This document shows, one piece after another, positions 25,387 to 35,908 of a DNA stretch of 64,000 nucleotides. The position numbers and the translations under genes are program-made. Below the pieces are notes generated by a model. The model searched no databases and was not told the DNA's origin. It saw only the letters and a list, made by a program, of their open reading frames with translations. The DNA is from Streptomyces sp. V2I9 (lineage in GTDB: Bacteria; Actinomycetota; Actinomycetes; Streptomycetales; Streptomycetaceae). Numbering within the stretch: the first letter of the stretch is position 1; the number at the start of each line of letters is the position of its first letter. The stretch covers positions 310,001-374,000 of the forward strand of contig NZ_JAUSZJ010000002.1 of the NCBI RefSeq assembly GCF_030817475.1, read 5' to 3'.

Positions 25387-26742
25387 ATGCGGGAACTGCC
25401 AACGGACCCGACGGCGGCGGACGCGCGGGAGGTTCCCCGTACGGGAGTGGACGCCCGCGTGATCGTGGTGGGAGCCGGACCGGCCGGCTCCTCGGCCGCG
25501 TACCACCTGGCACGTGCCGGAGTGGACGTCGCCCTCCTGGAGAAGGCCCGCTTCCCTCGGGAGAAGGTGTGCGGCGACGGACTCACCCCGCGCGCGGTGC
25601 ACCAGTTGATCCGGATGGGGGTCGACGTCTCCGCGCCGGGGTGGACGCGTTCGCGCGGGATGCGCTGGGTGGCCGGGAAGCACCGGGTGCACATCGAGTG
25701 GCCCGCGCTGGGCCGCTAGCCCGACTTCGGGCTCTCCCGCAGCCGGCACGACTTCGACGACATCCTGGCCCGGCACGCGGTGGCGGCGGGGGCCCGGCTG
25801 TACAGCGGCTGGAAGGCGGAACGGCCGCTGACCGACCGGGCGGGGCGGGTCACGGGGGTCGCCGCGACCTTCGACTCCCCCGCCGTCCCCGGAGCGGTCG
25901 ACTTCCGCGCGCCGATCGTGATCGCGGCGGACGGGGCGTCCGCCCGCCTCGCCCTGGCGCTGGGTCTGGAGCGGGACCCCGCGCGGCAGATCGCGACCGC
26001 CGCCCGGCGCTACTACCGCAGCCCCGAACGCTCGCGGGAGGAGTACCTGGAGCTGTGGGCCGACCTCCGCTTCCCTGACGGCGGCCCGTACCTCCCCGGA
26101 TACGGCTGGATCTTCCCGATGGGCGACGGCCGGGTCAACGTCGGGCTCGGGGCGCTGCCCCACCGGCGGCACGGCAAGGCGGATCTGCGCGCGACCCTGG
26201 ACCAGTGGCTGGCACGGACCCCGGAGGAGTGGGGGCTGCGCGAGGAGAACGCGGAAGGCCCGGTGCGCAGCGCGGCCCTGCCGCTCGGCTTCAACCGGCA
26301 TCCGCTGTACTCCCGCGGGCTCCTCCTGGTCGGTGATTCCGGCGGAATGGTCAGCCCCTGGAACGGCGAGGGCATCGCCCAGGCGATGGAGGCGGGGGAG
26401 GCCGCCGCGGAGAGCGCGGCCCTCGCGCTGGCCCACCCGCGGGGTCCGCGCCGCGAACAGGTGCTGGGCGGCTATCCGGTGGAGATGAACCGCCGCTGGG
26501 GCCGCTATTACCGGCTGGGCAACACCGCCGCGGACCTGATCGTCAGCCGCGCGGGCTTCCAGCCGGTGCTCAACCGGTACGTCATGGGCTCGCCGTTCCT
26601 CCTCGACCTGCTGGCCCGGCTGCTCACCGACCTCACGGACAAGCCCTCGCGCGATGTGGCCGACCACGTGCTCAACACGGCGTTCCGCCTCGTCCCGTCG
26701 CCCCGGACGGGCCTGCGCCGAAGCCGGCCGGGGAAGCGCTGA
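25387..26742 (+). pseudogene. Geranylgeranyl reductase-type FAD-dependent oxidoreductase with an in-frame TAG
   Basis: A complete 451-residue reading frame except for one TAG at codon 111 (25717-25719). Before it lie the dinucleotide fold VIVVGAGPAGSSAAYHLARAG (split here as VGAGPAG) and the KVCGDGLTPRAV region. After it the frame continues with DFGLSRSRHDFDDILARHA, ADGASARLALALG, GYGWIFPMGDGRVNVGLG and GDSGGMVSPWNGEGIAQAMEAG. These are family hallmarks. The TAG sits where relatives usually have an aromatic residue (R-[Y/F]-P-D-x-G-L), so a TAC-to-TAG change is likely. Members reduce isoprenoid double bonds, for example of menaquinone or lipid chains. GAAAGG and spacing support the ATG start. 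Readthrough or a sequencing error cannot be excluded. Confidence 0.85.
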
Positions 26743-26847
26743 CGGCTCCAGAGGCAGGTGGGACGGCGTCCTGTCGGCGTACGTGGACCGCGGCCGGCGG
26801 TGTCCCGGGCCTCACGAACGGCGGCTCCGCGGCCTCTCCGCTTCGGG

Positions 26848-27783
26848 CTACAACGGTGTCGCCGCCTCCAGGACGAGGAACAGCGCGACGGCCGCGTTCA
26901 GCCCGGACAGCGCGGAGACGGTCGTCCCGGCGGCGGCGACGAACGCGGCCACGCCGGCACGGGTGAGGGCCGGGGGCCAGCCCCGGTCCGGCGGCACCGG
27001 CCCCAGGAGGGCCGCCACCCGGCGCGGTACCGGCCCGGCGGCGGCGAAGGAGGCGAAGGCCGGGCCGCCGGGCGCCGGACGGGCGACGAGTGCCGCCTTG
27101 CCGACCGCGCGGGCGGTCAGCCGGCGGTCACCGGTGATCCGGGCCGCCTCTTCGTCCGCCCACCGTTCCGTGCTGTACACGAGGGCGGCGAGCAGCGGCC
27201 GCAGCAGGGGGTTGACACAGCCGGCCAGCCGGGCGGCCAGCAGCAGCCGGTGGTGGCGTCCCGCCAGGTGGGTCCGCTCGTGGGCGAACAACGCCCGGCG
27301 CTCCGCCGGTTCGAGGGAGGCGAGCATGGCCGTGGAGACCACCACCCGCCCCGGAGAACCGGGGAGGGCGTAGGCGTAGGGGACGTCGTCGGGCAGGACG
27401 GCGACGTCGTCGTCGCACCGCAGACCCGCGAGCGCCCGGTGGGCCCGCGCCCGGAAGCGGTAGTGGCGGTGGACCGTGAACGCGCAGGCGACGGCGACGG
27501 CGACGAGCGCGAGGATGGACGCCTTCCCCGCGAACGCGTCGTGCGGTACGGCATCGCGTACCTCCTTGTCGGACCAGCCGTCGGGCAGCGGGTTGCCGGG
27601 CAGCTGGGCCGTGCCCACGACCACCAGCAGCCCGAGGCAGACCAGGCTGCAGGCGGCGAGGATCGCGGCGACGGTGGTCAGCAGCCGGGCGGCCCTGCGG
27701 GGGAGCAGATGCTGCTCCGCCAGGCGTGCGATCGGCAGCGCGGTCAGGGGCAGCACGAGCGGCAGGTAGACGAAGACGCCCAT
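26848..27783 (-). CDS. M56 family membrane metallopeptidase (BlaR1/MecR1-like)
   Basis: 311 residues. About four membrane segments (near 1-28, 35-57, 90-104 and the C-terminal 285-305) surround a zinc-protease domain with the HExxH motif [10 protein letters not shown] (His168, Glu169, His172). Downstream, [16 protein letters not shown] supplies the third ligand Glu. Compared with BlaR1 (about 585 residues), it lacks a penicillin-binding sensor domain, so it must sense something else. It probably cleaves or inactivates the BlaI-type repressor encoded just upstream (2-base gap). ATG at 27783. Confidence 0.9.
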   Translation of the reverse strand: MGVFVYLPLVLPLTALPIARLAEQHLLPRRAARLLTTVAAILAACSLVCLGLLVVVGTAQLPGNPLPDGWSDKEVRDAVPHDAFAGKASILALVAVAVACAFTVHRHYRFRARAHRALAGLRCDDDVAVLPDDVPYAYALPGSPGRVVVSTAMLASLEPAERRALFAHERTHLAGRHHRLLLAARLAGCVNPLLRPLLAALVYSTERWADEEAARITGDRRLTARAVGKAALVARPAPGGPAFASFAAAGPVPRRVAALLGPVPPDRGWPPALTRAGVAAFVAAAGTTVSALSGLNAAVALFLVLEAATPL

Positions 27784-27785
27784 CG

Positions 27786-28217
27786 TCAGCGCTCCGGCCG
27801 GTCCGGGGGCGTACCGGGGGTGCCGGGTCCGCTCTCGGCGAGCAAGGACCGCAGCAGTTCCTCGTCGTGGGAGGAGAGGACGGAGACGAAACTGGAGAGC
27901 ACCGCGTCGCGGTCGCTCTGCTTGTCGAGGAGGCGGCGCATCCGCAGGGCGGCGAGCCCCGCCTCGTTCGCCACCGGCTCCCAGAGGACGGGGCGGCCCC
28001 GGCCGGTGCGGGAGACCGCCTGTTTGGCGTGCAGGCGCGTCAGGATGGTGATCACGGTGCTGTACGACAGGTCGGCGTCGAGCCGTTCCAGCACCCAGGC
28101 GGCGGTCACCGGTTCGCTCGCCCCGCCCAGCACCGACAGCACGCGGGCCTCCAGCTCGCCCTGGCCGCGCCTGCGGGCAGGCGTCCCGCTCTCGCCACCG
28201 ACTCCATCGGCGTCCAC
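27786..28217 (-). CDS. BlaI/MecI/CopY-type transcriptional repressor
   Basis: 143 residues. An N-terminal winged helix carries the family signature [21 protein letters not shown] and [21 protein letters not shown], where the recognition helix is [12 protein letters not shown] dimerisation helix follows ([21 protein letters not shown]). It should repress its own operon until inactivated by the M56 peptidase, with which it is translationally linked. The GTG at 28217 is chosen because GGAGAAAGGGG lies just upstream. A palindrome at 28386-28403 in the divergent region toward TerD is the probable operator. Confidence 0.92.
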   Translation of the reverse strand: MDADGVGGESGTPARRRGQGELEARVLSVLGGASEPVTAAWVLERLDADLSYSTVITILTRLHAKQAVSRTGRGRPVLWEPVANEAGLAALRMRRLLDKQSDRDAVLSSFVSVLSSHDEELLRSLLAESGPGTPGTPPDRPER

Positions 28218-28385
28218 GGCTCGGCCCCTTTCTCCGTTCGGCCGCCCGGCCACGGCATCGCGCCGACCGGGTATCGGGGAATCGTATCCAGCGGCGGGAG
28301 CCAGGAGCCACCGGCCGACGCGGAGACCCCTGCCGCCGGAACTTCTTCTCGGTCGCATGGCTCCCCCGCCTCTCACCTCCGGCAC

Positions 28386-28403
28386 ATCTACAGTGCTGTA
28401 GAT
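28386..28403. promoter_or_regulatory. 18-bp perfect palindrome, probable BlaI-type operator
   Basis: ATCTACAG-TG-CTGTAGAT, with the TACA-N4-TGTA half-sites expected for BlaI/MecI-type repressors. It lies between blaI-like (-) and terD-like (+) genes, about 170 and 88 bases from their starts. Each arm ends in a TAGAT that could serve as a -10, so binding might control both directions. Confidence 0.65.
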
Positions 28404-28490
28404 GTTCCCCGGCGCCGCGACGCGTCCGCGCCTCACCCGCGGCATGGCCGCCGTCGTGTGAACACCCGCCACCGGACAAGGGAGAAGATC

Positions 28491-29066
28491 ATGGGCGTGA
28501 GCCTCGCCAAGGGCGGGAACGTCTCGCTGAGCAAGGAGGCGCCGGGACTGACCGCGGTCCTCGTCGGGCTCGGCTGGGACGTCCGCACCACCACCGGCAG
28601 CGCCTACGACCTGGACGCGAGCGCGCTGCTCTGCGACGAGGCGGGCAAGGTCCGCTCCGACCAGCACTTCGTCTTCTACAACAACCTCAGGAGCCCCGAC
28701 GGTTCGGTCGAGCACACCGGCGACAACCTCACCGGTGAGGGCGACGGCGACGACGAGACGATCAAGGTCGACCTGGCCTCGGTGCCCGCGGACGTGGCGA
28801 AGATCGTGTTCCCGGTCTCGATCCACGAGGCGGAGGGGCGGGGCCAGAGCTTCGGCCAGGTGCGCAACGCGTACATCCGCGTGGTGAACCAGGCGGGCGG
28901 CGCGGAGATCGCCCGGTACGACCTCAGCGAGGACGCCTCGACCGAGACGGCGATGGTCTTCGGCGAGCTGTACCGGCACGCCGCGGAGTGGAAGTTCCGT
29001 GCGGTCGGGCAGGGTTACGCATCCGGGCTGAGCGGCATCGTCGCCGATTTCGGCGTCGACCTCTGA
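28491..29066 (+). CDS. TerD family protein (first copy)
   Basis: 191 residues, the normal TerD length. Signatures: [28 protein letters not shown] at the N-terminus (shown broken here as GNVSLSKE and VGLGWD), [26 protein letters not shown] with acidic calcium-binding residues, and [11 protein letters not shown]. TerD proteins bind calcium and act in tellurite/stress responses and, in Streptomyces, in calcium signalling and differentiation. ATG at 28491 follows GGGAGAAG. It diverges from the BlaI gene across a palindrome and precedes a second TerD gene by 64 bases. Confidence 0.93.
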   Translation: MGVSLAKGGNVSLSKEAPGLTAVLVGLGWDVRTTTGSAYDLDASALLCDEAGKVRSDQHFVFYNNLRSPDGSVEHTGDNLTGEGDGDDETIKVDLASVPADVAKIVFPVSIHEAEGRGQSFGQVRNAYIRVVNQAGGAEIARYDLSEDASTETAMVFGELYRHAAEWKFRAVGQGYASGLSGIVADFGVDL

Positions 29067-29130
29067 GCCGCCGGGCCCCCACCCGCAAGCCGCGTGCCAC
29101 CCCAGCCACCCAGCCACCGAAGGCGGAACG

Positions 29131-29712
29131 ATGACGATCAATCTCACCAAAGGCCAGCAGGTCAGCCTCACCAAGTCCGGCGGCGGCGAACTCGACGTCG
29201 TGCGCATGGGGCTCGGCTGGAAGTCCGCTCCCCGTAAAGGGTTTCTGGCGCGGCTGACCGCCCGCGAGATCGACCTGGACGCCTCGGCGGTGCTCTTCGC
29301 CGGGCGGGACCCGCAGGACGTGGTCTTCTTCCAGCACCTGGTCAGCGACGACGGCTCGGTCCGGCACACCGGGGACAACCGGGTGGGCGGGGTGGGCGAG
29401 GGCGGGGACGACGAATCCGTTGTCGTCGATCTGCGGCGCGTACCGGCCCATGTGGACCAGATCGTCTTCACGGTGAACTCGTTCACCGGTCAGACCTTCG
29501 AGGAGGTCGAGGCCGCCTTCTGCCGGCTGGTCGACGAGACCAACGGCCAGGAGCTGGCCCGGTACACCCTGACCGGCGGCGGGCGGCACACGGCCCGGAT
29601 CATGGCCAAGGTCCAGCGGACCGGCTCGGGCTGGCAGATGGCCGCGATCGGCGCACCCGCGGACGGCCGGACCTTCCAGGACCTCATGCCCGCGATCGCG
29701 CAGCACCTCTAG
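29131..29712 (+). CDS. TerD family protein (second copy)
   Basis: 193 residues, paralogue of the previous gene. Starts MTINLTKGQQVSLTKSGG, then RMGLGWKSAPRKGF, DLDASAVLFAGRDPQDVVFF, HTGDNRVGGVGEGGDDE and VDQIVFTVNSFTGQTFEEVE. The calcium-binding acidic loop is kept but is shorter. A basic insertion (KSAPRKGFLARLT) after the first strand is typical of the TerZ-like subgroup. Probably co-transcribed with the first TerD; ends at a strong terminator. Confidence 0.93.
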   Translation: MTINLTKGQQVSLTKSGGGELDVVRMGLGWKSAPRKGFLARLTAREIDLDASAVLFAGRDPQDVVFFQHLVSDDGSVRHTGDNRVGGVGEGGDDESVVVDLRRVPAHVDQIVFTVNSFTGQTFEEVEAAFCRLVDETNGQELARYTLTGGGRHTARIMAKVQRTGSGWQMAAIGAPADGRTFQDLMPAIAQHL

Positions 29713-29729
29713 AGACCCCCACGGCTCCA

Positions 29730-29766
29730 CCGCGGGGGTGCGGGCGTGACGTGCGCACCCCCGCGG
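29730..29766. terminator. Bidirectional terminator after the TerD pair
   Basis: A perfect 13-bp inverted repeat (29730-29742 with 29754-29766) and an 11-base loop between convergent genes. Confidence 0.8.
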
Positions 29767-29795
29767 CGGATCCGGGCGACCGACGCGGCCCCGGT

Positions 29796-30545
29796 TCAGC
29801 CCACCGGCGTCCGTGGGGAGCGGTCCCGCCGCTCCGGGGTCCGAGGGCTCCGGTGGGACCGCTCCCCGGCGGCCCGCACCAGGGCGGCCATGACGCGGGT
29901 GTCCTCGCCCATCTCCGGGTGCCACTGCACGCCGAGCACCAGGCTCCCGCATCCGGGGAGTTCCACGGCCTCCACCGTGCCGTCCGGCGCGTGGGCGCAG
30001 GCCACCAGACCGCTGCCGAGGCGGTCGACCGCCTGGTGGTGGTAGGCGGGCACCATGGCGGTCTCCGGTACGGCGTCGGCGTAGGCGGTGCCGGGGACCG
30101 GGGTCACCGGGTGGCTGCCGAAGACGCCGAGGCCGCCGGTGTGGTCCTCCAGGTGCTGCACGAGGGTGCCGCCGAGGGCGACGTTCAGCAGCTGCATGCC
30201 CCGGCAGATGCCGAGCAGGGGGACCTCCTGCTCGACCGCCGCCCGGATCAACGCCAGTTCCCAGGCGTCGCGTTCGCGGGCCGGGGGGCCGGTACGGGGG
30301 TCGGCGACCGCCCCGTACCGTGCCGGTTCGACGTCCGCTCCCCCGGCGATCACCAGTCCGTCCAGGGTGGCGACGGTGTCGCGGGCCGCGTCCTCGGCGT
30401 CGTCGGGAGGCAGCAGGACCGCGAGCCCGCCCGCCGCTCGGACCAGGCGGGGATAGCCGGCGGGCAGCAGCACCGCCGGCATCTCCCACACCCCCCAGCG
30501 GGCCTGGTCCTGGTAGGTGCTGATGCCGATGACGGGCCGGGCCAT
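29796..30545 (-). CDS. Class I glutamine amidotransferase-like gamma-glutamyl hydrolase (PuuD-like)
   Basis: 249 residues of the gamma-glutamyl-GABA hydrolase (peptidase C26) type. The nucleophile is Cys114 in LGICRGMQLLN; the His/Glu pair is H209/E211 in VQWHPEMG. The substrate loop contains AGGADVEPARYG and FGSHPV. It cuts the gamma-glutamyl bond of a glutamylated intermediate, releasing glutamate. It is adjacent to the permease gene and near the ligase and dehydrogenases, completing a pathway. The last residues (RSPRTP repeated twice) coincide with an inverted repeat and may be a non-functional extension. Confidence 0.88.
   Translation of the reverse strand: MARPVIGISTYQDQARWGVWEMPAVLLPAGYPRLVRAAGGLAVLLPPDDAEDAARDTVATLDGLVIAGGADVEPARYGAVADPRTGPPARERDAWELALIRAAVEQEVPLLGICRGMQLLNVALGGTLVQHLEDHTGGLGVFGSHPVTPVPGTAYADAVPETAMVPAYHHQAVDRLGSGLVACAHAPDGTVEAVELPGCGSLVLGVQWHPEMGEDTRVMAALVRAAGERSHRSPRTPERRDRSPRTPVG
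29815..29867. repeat. 13-bp perfect inverted repeat inside the hydrolase 3' end
   Basis: GGGGAGCGGTCCC (29815-29827) and its complement (29855-29867) are 27 bases apart within the C-terminal coding sequence, where the protein reads RSPRTP twice. It could be a terminator hairpin reading into the gene end. Confidence 0.6.
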
Positions 30546-30598
30546 GGAACGGGCTCCTCGGTGGATCGCGGTCGGGACGTGGAGGGCGGGGGGCGCGG

Positions 30599-32068
<1,470 letters not shown>

Positions 32069-32115
32069 GAGGCGCTCCAGATGTGTGTCAACGGCATCGT
32101 CGGAACTGCTTCGAT

Positions 32116-32139
32116 CAAAGGTTCGTCGGCACACCTTTG
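32116..32139. promoter_or_regulatory. Inverted repeat upstream of the permease gene
   Basis: CAAAGGT (32116-32122) and ACCTTTG (32133-32139) with 10 bases between. It lies 48 bases upstream of the permease start and could be an operator for the neighbouring GntR protein. Note that AAAGGT is also found as ACCTT in the site at 33086. Confidence 0.45.
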
Positions 32140-32220
32140 TGGAACAGCGGCGGGAATGGCAAGGGGCGTGCGCCGAAGAGTGGTTGCGGGGGCGCCTCGT
32201 CGGGTGCCGTCGGGACGGGC

Positions 32221-33051
32221 TCAGGAGAGGAAGCCGCGCAGCAGGGCCGCCGTACCGCCGCAGTGTTCGCGCATCATCTCGCGCGCCGCGTCCGGGTCCC
32301 GGTCGAGCACCGCCTCCACGACGGCCGCATGCTGCTGCTGGGAGTGCTCCAGGTTGCGTACCAGCAGCGGGATGCAGTCGAGGAGTTCGTTGAGGGTGGC
32401 CCGGACGGCGGCGTACCGCGCGGCGAGTGTGCGGGAGCCGGAGAGTTCGGCGAGCGTGAGGTGGAGCAGGGTGTCCTGGCGGCGGTAGTCCTCCAGCCGG
32501 GCGCCCCTCGTGGCGTCGAGCGCTCCGCGCAAGCGGGCCTCCTCGTCCCCGGTCAGCCCCTCGGCACAGAGGCCGGCCGCCCCGGCCTCCAGCACCTCGC
32601 GGAAGCGCAGGGTGTCCTCCACGTCGACGGCGGCGATGCGGCGGCGCAGTTCCCCGGTGCCGTCGGGGGCGGCGGTGCGCGGCAGGACGAACGTGCCTCC
32701 GTAGCGGCCACGGCGGCTCTCGACCATGCGCTGGTCCTGGAGGACCTTGAGAACCTCGCGCAGGGTGACCCTGCTGATCCGCAGCTGCTGGGACAACTCG
32801 CGTTCGGAGGGCAGCCGTTCGCCGGCCGGCACGAGGCCGAGGCGCAGGAGCTGGAGCACCTGCTCCAGCGCCTCCTCGAAGCCGTTGCCCGCACGGACGG
32901 GCCGCAGCACGGACTCCAGGGGTCCGGGCGCGACATCGCCCGTACCCGTCTCCGCACCGCCCTCCTCGGCGCCGCCCGCCTGCCGCTCCTCCTCCACCAC
33001 CGGCGCCGATGCCACCGGACGGGTGTCGTCCGCTCTCCCCCTCGTGACCAC
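32221..33051 (-). CDS. GntR/FadR-subfamily regulator (FCD domain)
   Basis: 276 residues. After a disordered N-terminus of about 50 residues, the GntR winged helix reads LRLGLVPAGERLPSERELSQQL and RVTLREVLKVLQDQRMVESRRG. The FCD effector domain (about 135-265) contains FREVLEAGAAGLCAEG, HLTLAELSGSRTLAARY and HAAVVEAVLDRDPDAAREMMREH; its His/Asp residues bind metal in many FCD proteins. It presumably represses the permease and the divergent ligase gene until the amine or a glutamylated intermediate binds. GTG at 33051 follows GGAAGGGG. It is oriented away from the ligase gene with a 72-bp gap. Confidence 0.9.
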   Translation of the reverse strand: MVTRGRADDTRPVASAPVVEEERQAGGAEEGGAETGTGDVAPGPLESVLRPVRAGNGFEEALEQVLQLLRLGLVPAGERLPSERELSQQLRISRVTLREVLKVLQDQRMVESRRGRYGGTFVLPRTAAPDGTGELRRRIAAVDVEDTLRFREVLEAGAAGLCAEGLTGDEEARLRGALDATRGARLEDYRRQDTLLHLTLAELSGSRTLAARYAAVRATLNELLDCIPLLVRNLEHSQQQHAAVVEAVLDRDPDAAREMMREHCGGTAALLRGFLS

Positions 33052-33085
33052 GGGCGGATCCCCTTCCCAAGCAATGGTTCTCTGT

Positions 33086-33096
33086 CATACCTTATG
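33086..33096. promoter_or_regulatory. Small inverted repeat in the GntR-ligase divergent region
   Basis: CATA-CCT-TATG lies between the GntR gene and the ligase gene. TATG and CATA also resemble -10 elements, so it may combine promoter and operator. Confidence 0.35.
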
Positions 33097-33123
33097 CCTC
33101 CCGGTTCCCCCAAGGAGGCTCCC

Positions 33124-34488
33124 GTGGCAGACCGCACACCCCCGCTCGCCCTCGACGAGCTGCGCTCACGGGTCGCGGACGGTTCGCTGGACACCGTGGT
33201 GCTGGCCTTCCCGGACATGCAGGGCCGGTTGCAGGGCAAGCGGTTCGCCGCCGGCTTCTTCCTCGACGAGGTACTGGAGCACGGGTCCGAGGGGTGCAAC
33301 TACCTGCTGGCCGTGGACACCGAGATGCGGACCGTCGACGGCTACGCGATGTCCTCGTGGGAGAACGGCTACGGCGACTTCGGCATGGTTCCCGACCCCG
33401 CGACCCTGCGTCCCGTCCCCTGGCACGAGGGCACGGCGCTGCTGATCGCGGATCTCGCCTGGCACGACGGCAGCCCGGTCGTGGCGGCCCCGCGCCAGAT
33501 CCTGCGCCGTCAGCTCGACCGGCTCACCGAGCGCGGCTGGACGGCGCAGGTGGGCACCGAGCTGGAGTTCATCGTCTTCCGGGACAGTTACGAGGAGGCA
33601 TGGGACCGCGACTACCGCGGGCTGACCCCGGCGAACCAGTACAACATCGACTACTCGATCCTCGGCACCGGCCGCATCGAGCCGCTGCTCCGCCGCATCC
33701 GCAACGAGATGCAGGAGGCCGGGCTGACCGTCGAATCGGCCAAGGGCGAGTGCAATCCGGGCCAGCACGAGATCGTCTTCCGCTACGACGAGGCGCTCAC
33801 CACCTGCGACCAGCACGCCGTCTACAAGACGGGCGCCAAGGAGATCGCGGCCCAGGAGGGCGTCTCGCTGACCTTCATGGCCAAGTACGACGAGCGCGAG
33901 GGCAACTCCTGCCACATCCACCTCTCGCTCACCGACGAGGACGGCGAGAACCTGATGGCGGGCCACGGGCCCGACGGCATGTCCGGGCTGATGCGGCACT
34001 TCCTGGCCGGTCAGCTGGCCGCCCTGCGCGACTTCTCCCTCCTCTACGCCCCGAACATCAACTCCTACAAACGCTTCCAGCCGGGCTCCTTCGCCCCGAC
34101 CGCCGTCGCCTGGGGCGTCGACAACCGCACCTGCGCCCTGCGGGTCGTCGGCCACGGGCCCTCGATGCGCCTGGAGAACCGGCTGCCCGGCGGCGACGTC
34201 AACCCGCACCTGGCCGTCGCCGGCCTGGTCGCGGCCGGACTGCACGGGGTCGAGCAGCGGTTGGAGCTGCCCGATGCCTGCACGGGCAACGCGTACACCG
34301 CCGGCTACGACCGGGTGCCGACGACCCTGCGCGAGGCCGCCGAGCTGTGGGAGGCCAGTCCCATCGCCAAGGAGGCGTTCGGCGAGGAGGTCGTCGCGCA
34401 CTACCTGAACATGGCGCGGGTCGAGCTGGCCGCCTACGACTCCGCGGTGACCGACTGGGAGCTGCGCCGCTCCTTCGAACGCCTCTGA
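33124..34488 (+). CDS. Glutamine synthetase-like gamma-glutamyl amine ligase (GlnA4-like)
   Basis: 454 residues of the GS type I-beta-like group. N-terminal beta-grasp begins DTVVLAFPDMQGRLQGKRF; catalytic domain includes GTELEFIVF, SAKGECNPGQHEIVFR (metal-binding Glu/His), FMAKYDEREGNSCHIHLSL, NINSYKRFQPGSFAPTAVAWG and RLENRLPGGDVNPHLA. Compared with true glutamine synthetase, it lacks the adenylylation-loop Tyr region and several ammonia-site residues cannot be confirmed. Paralogues of this kind in S. coelicolor attach glutamate to polyamines (GlnA3) or ethanolamine (GlnA4). The ATG-lacking GTG start is firm, 5 bases after AAGGAGG (33112-33118). Likely the first gene of a ligase-dehydrogenase-SDR operon. 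Confidence 0.87.
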   Translation: MADRTPPLALDELRSRVADGSLDTVVLAFPDMQGRLQGKRFAAGFFLDEVLEHGSEGCNYLLAVDTEMRTVDGYAMSSWENGYGDFGMVPDPATLRPVPWHEGTALLIADLAWHDGSPVVAAPRQILRRQLDRLTERGWTAQVGTELEFIVFRDSYEEAWDRDYRGLTPANQYNIDYSILGTGRIEPLLRRIRNEMQEAGLTVESAKGECNPGQHEIVFRYDEALTTCDQHAVYKTGAKEIAAQEGVSLTFMAKYDEREGNSCHIHLSLTDEDGENLMAGHGPDGMSGLMRHFLAGQLAALRDFSLLYAPNINSYKRFQPGSFAPTAVAWGVDNRTCALRVVGHGPSMRLENRLPGGDVNPHLAVAGLVAAGLHGVEQRLELPDACTGNAYTAGYDRVPTTLREAAELWEASPIAKEAFGEEVVAHYLNMARVELAAYDSAVTDWELRRSFERL

Positions 34489-34520
34489 CCACCAACCGCT
34501 TCCCTGATCGGGGTCCGTAC

Positions 34521-35903
34521 GTGTCACCACCCACCCTGGACGTCCTGAACCCGGCGACCGCCGAGGTCATCGCCACCGTCCCGGCCGCCACCGCCGCCGA
34601 CGTGGACGCCGCCGTCGCCCGAGCGGCGGCCGCACAGCGCTCCTGGGCCGCCGCCGCGCCCGCCGACCGGGCCCGCCTGCTGCGCCGCTTCGCCGTCGTC
34701 GTCGACGAACACCTCGAGGAACTGGCCCGGTTGGAGGTCCGCGAGGCCGGCCACACCATCGGCAACGCCCGCTGGGAGGCGGGCAACGTGCGCGATCTCC
34801 TCGACTACAGCGCGGGCGGGGCCGAACGGCTGCTGGGCCGGCAGATCCCGGTGGCGGGTGGCATCGACTTCACGATCCTGGAGCCGCTGGGCGTCGTCGG
34901 GGTGATCGCCCCGTGGAACTTCCCGATGCCGATCGCCGCCTGGGGGCTCGCCCCGGCGCTCGCGGCCGGCAACGCCGTCCTCCTCAAGCCCGCCGAGACG
35001 ACCCCGCTGACCGCGCTCCGGCTGGCCGAACTCGCCCTGGCCGCCGGTCTTCCCGAGGGTCTGTTCCAGGTGCTGCCCGGCGAGGGGCCGGTGGCCGGCG
35101 GCGCTCTGGTCGAGCACCCCGGCGTCACGAAGATCGTGTTCACCGGCTCCACCCGGACCGGGAAGCACATCATGACCCGCTGCGCCGAGCACGTGAAGCG
35201 GCTCACCCTGGAGCTGGGCGGCAAGAGCCCCAACATCGTCTTCGCCGACGCCGACGTCGAAGCCGCCGCGGCGGCCGCCCCGATGTCCTTCCTGGACAAC
35301 GCCGGTCAGGACTGCTGCGCCCGCACCCGCATCCTGGTCGAGCGGTCCGTGTACGACCGGTTCCTCGACCTGCTCGCCCCGGCCCTGTCCGCCGTGGTGG
35401 TGGGCGACCCGGCCGATGAGAAGACGCAGATGGGACCGCTGATCTCGGCGGCCCAGCGGGAGAGGGTGCGCGGGCTCGTCGACAGGGACCGGCAGGCCGA
35501 CGGGGTACGGGCGATGCTCGGCACGGCCCCCGAGGGGTCCGGGTTCTGGTATCCGCCGACCGTGCTCGCCGGTGTCTCGCCCGACGCACCGGTGGCCGTG
35601 GAGGAGGTCTTCGGGCCGGTCGCGGTGGTCCTGCCGTTCGAGGACGAGGCGGACGCGCTGCGCCTCGCCGACGCCACCGACTACGGGCTCTCCGGCTCGG
35701 TCTGGACCCGCGACGTGGGCCGCGCGCTGCGTGTGAGCCAAGGGCTGCGGGCGGGCAACCTCTCCGTCAACTCGCACTCCAGCGTGCGCTACACGACCCC
35801 GTTCGGCGGCTACAAGCAGTCGGGGCTGGGCCGCGAGCTCGGCCCGGACGCCCTGGCCGCCTTCACCGAAACCAAGAACGTCTTCATCAGCACGGAGGCC
35901 TGA
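34521..35903 (+). CDS. Aldehyde dehydrogenase (NAD-dependent family)
   Basis: 460 residues. Motifs: VVGVIAPWNFPMPIAAW, PAETTPLTALRLAEL, VTKIVFTGSTRTGKHI, base Glu231 in LTLELGGKSPN, the nucleophile in DNAGQDCCARTR (Cys265 or Cys266), and VEEVFGPVAVV near the C-terminus. It oxidises an aldehyde to a carboxylate. In this cluster the substrate is likely a gamma-glutamylated aminoaldehyde, formed by the neighbouring SDR. GTG at 34521 gives a normal N-terminus. It lies 32 bases after the ligase and 5 bases before the SDR, so it is clearly in the same operon. Confidence 0.92.
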   Translation: MSPPTLDVLNPATAEVIATVPAATAADVDAAVARAAAAQRSWAAAAPADRARLLRRFAVVVDEHLEELARLEVREAGHTIGNARWEAGNVRDLLDYSAGGAERLLGRQIPVAGGIDFTILEPLGVVGVIAPWNFPMPIAAWGLAPALAAGNAVLLKPAETTPLTALRLAELALAAGLPEGLFQVLPGEGPVAGGALVEHPGVTKIVFTGSTRTGKHIMTRCAEHVKRLTLELGGKSPNIVFADADVEAAAAAAPMSFLDNAGQDCCARTRILVERSVYDRFLDLLAPALSAVVVGDPADEKTQMGPLISAAQRERVRGLVDRDRQADGVRAMLGTAPEGSGFWYPPTVLAGVSPDAPVAVEEVFGPVAVVLPFEDEADALRLADATDYGLSGSVWTRDVGRALRVSQGLRAGNLSVNSHSSVRYTTPFGGYKQSGLGRELGPDALAAFTETKNVFISTEA

Positions 35904-35908
35904 GCACC

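Noticed and set aside
26848..28479. Long minus-strand open frame of 543 codons through M56 and beyond
   Set aside because: Only 26848-27783 shows M56 features and membrane segments; the rest runs over the BlaI gene in another frame and is Arg/Gly-rich.
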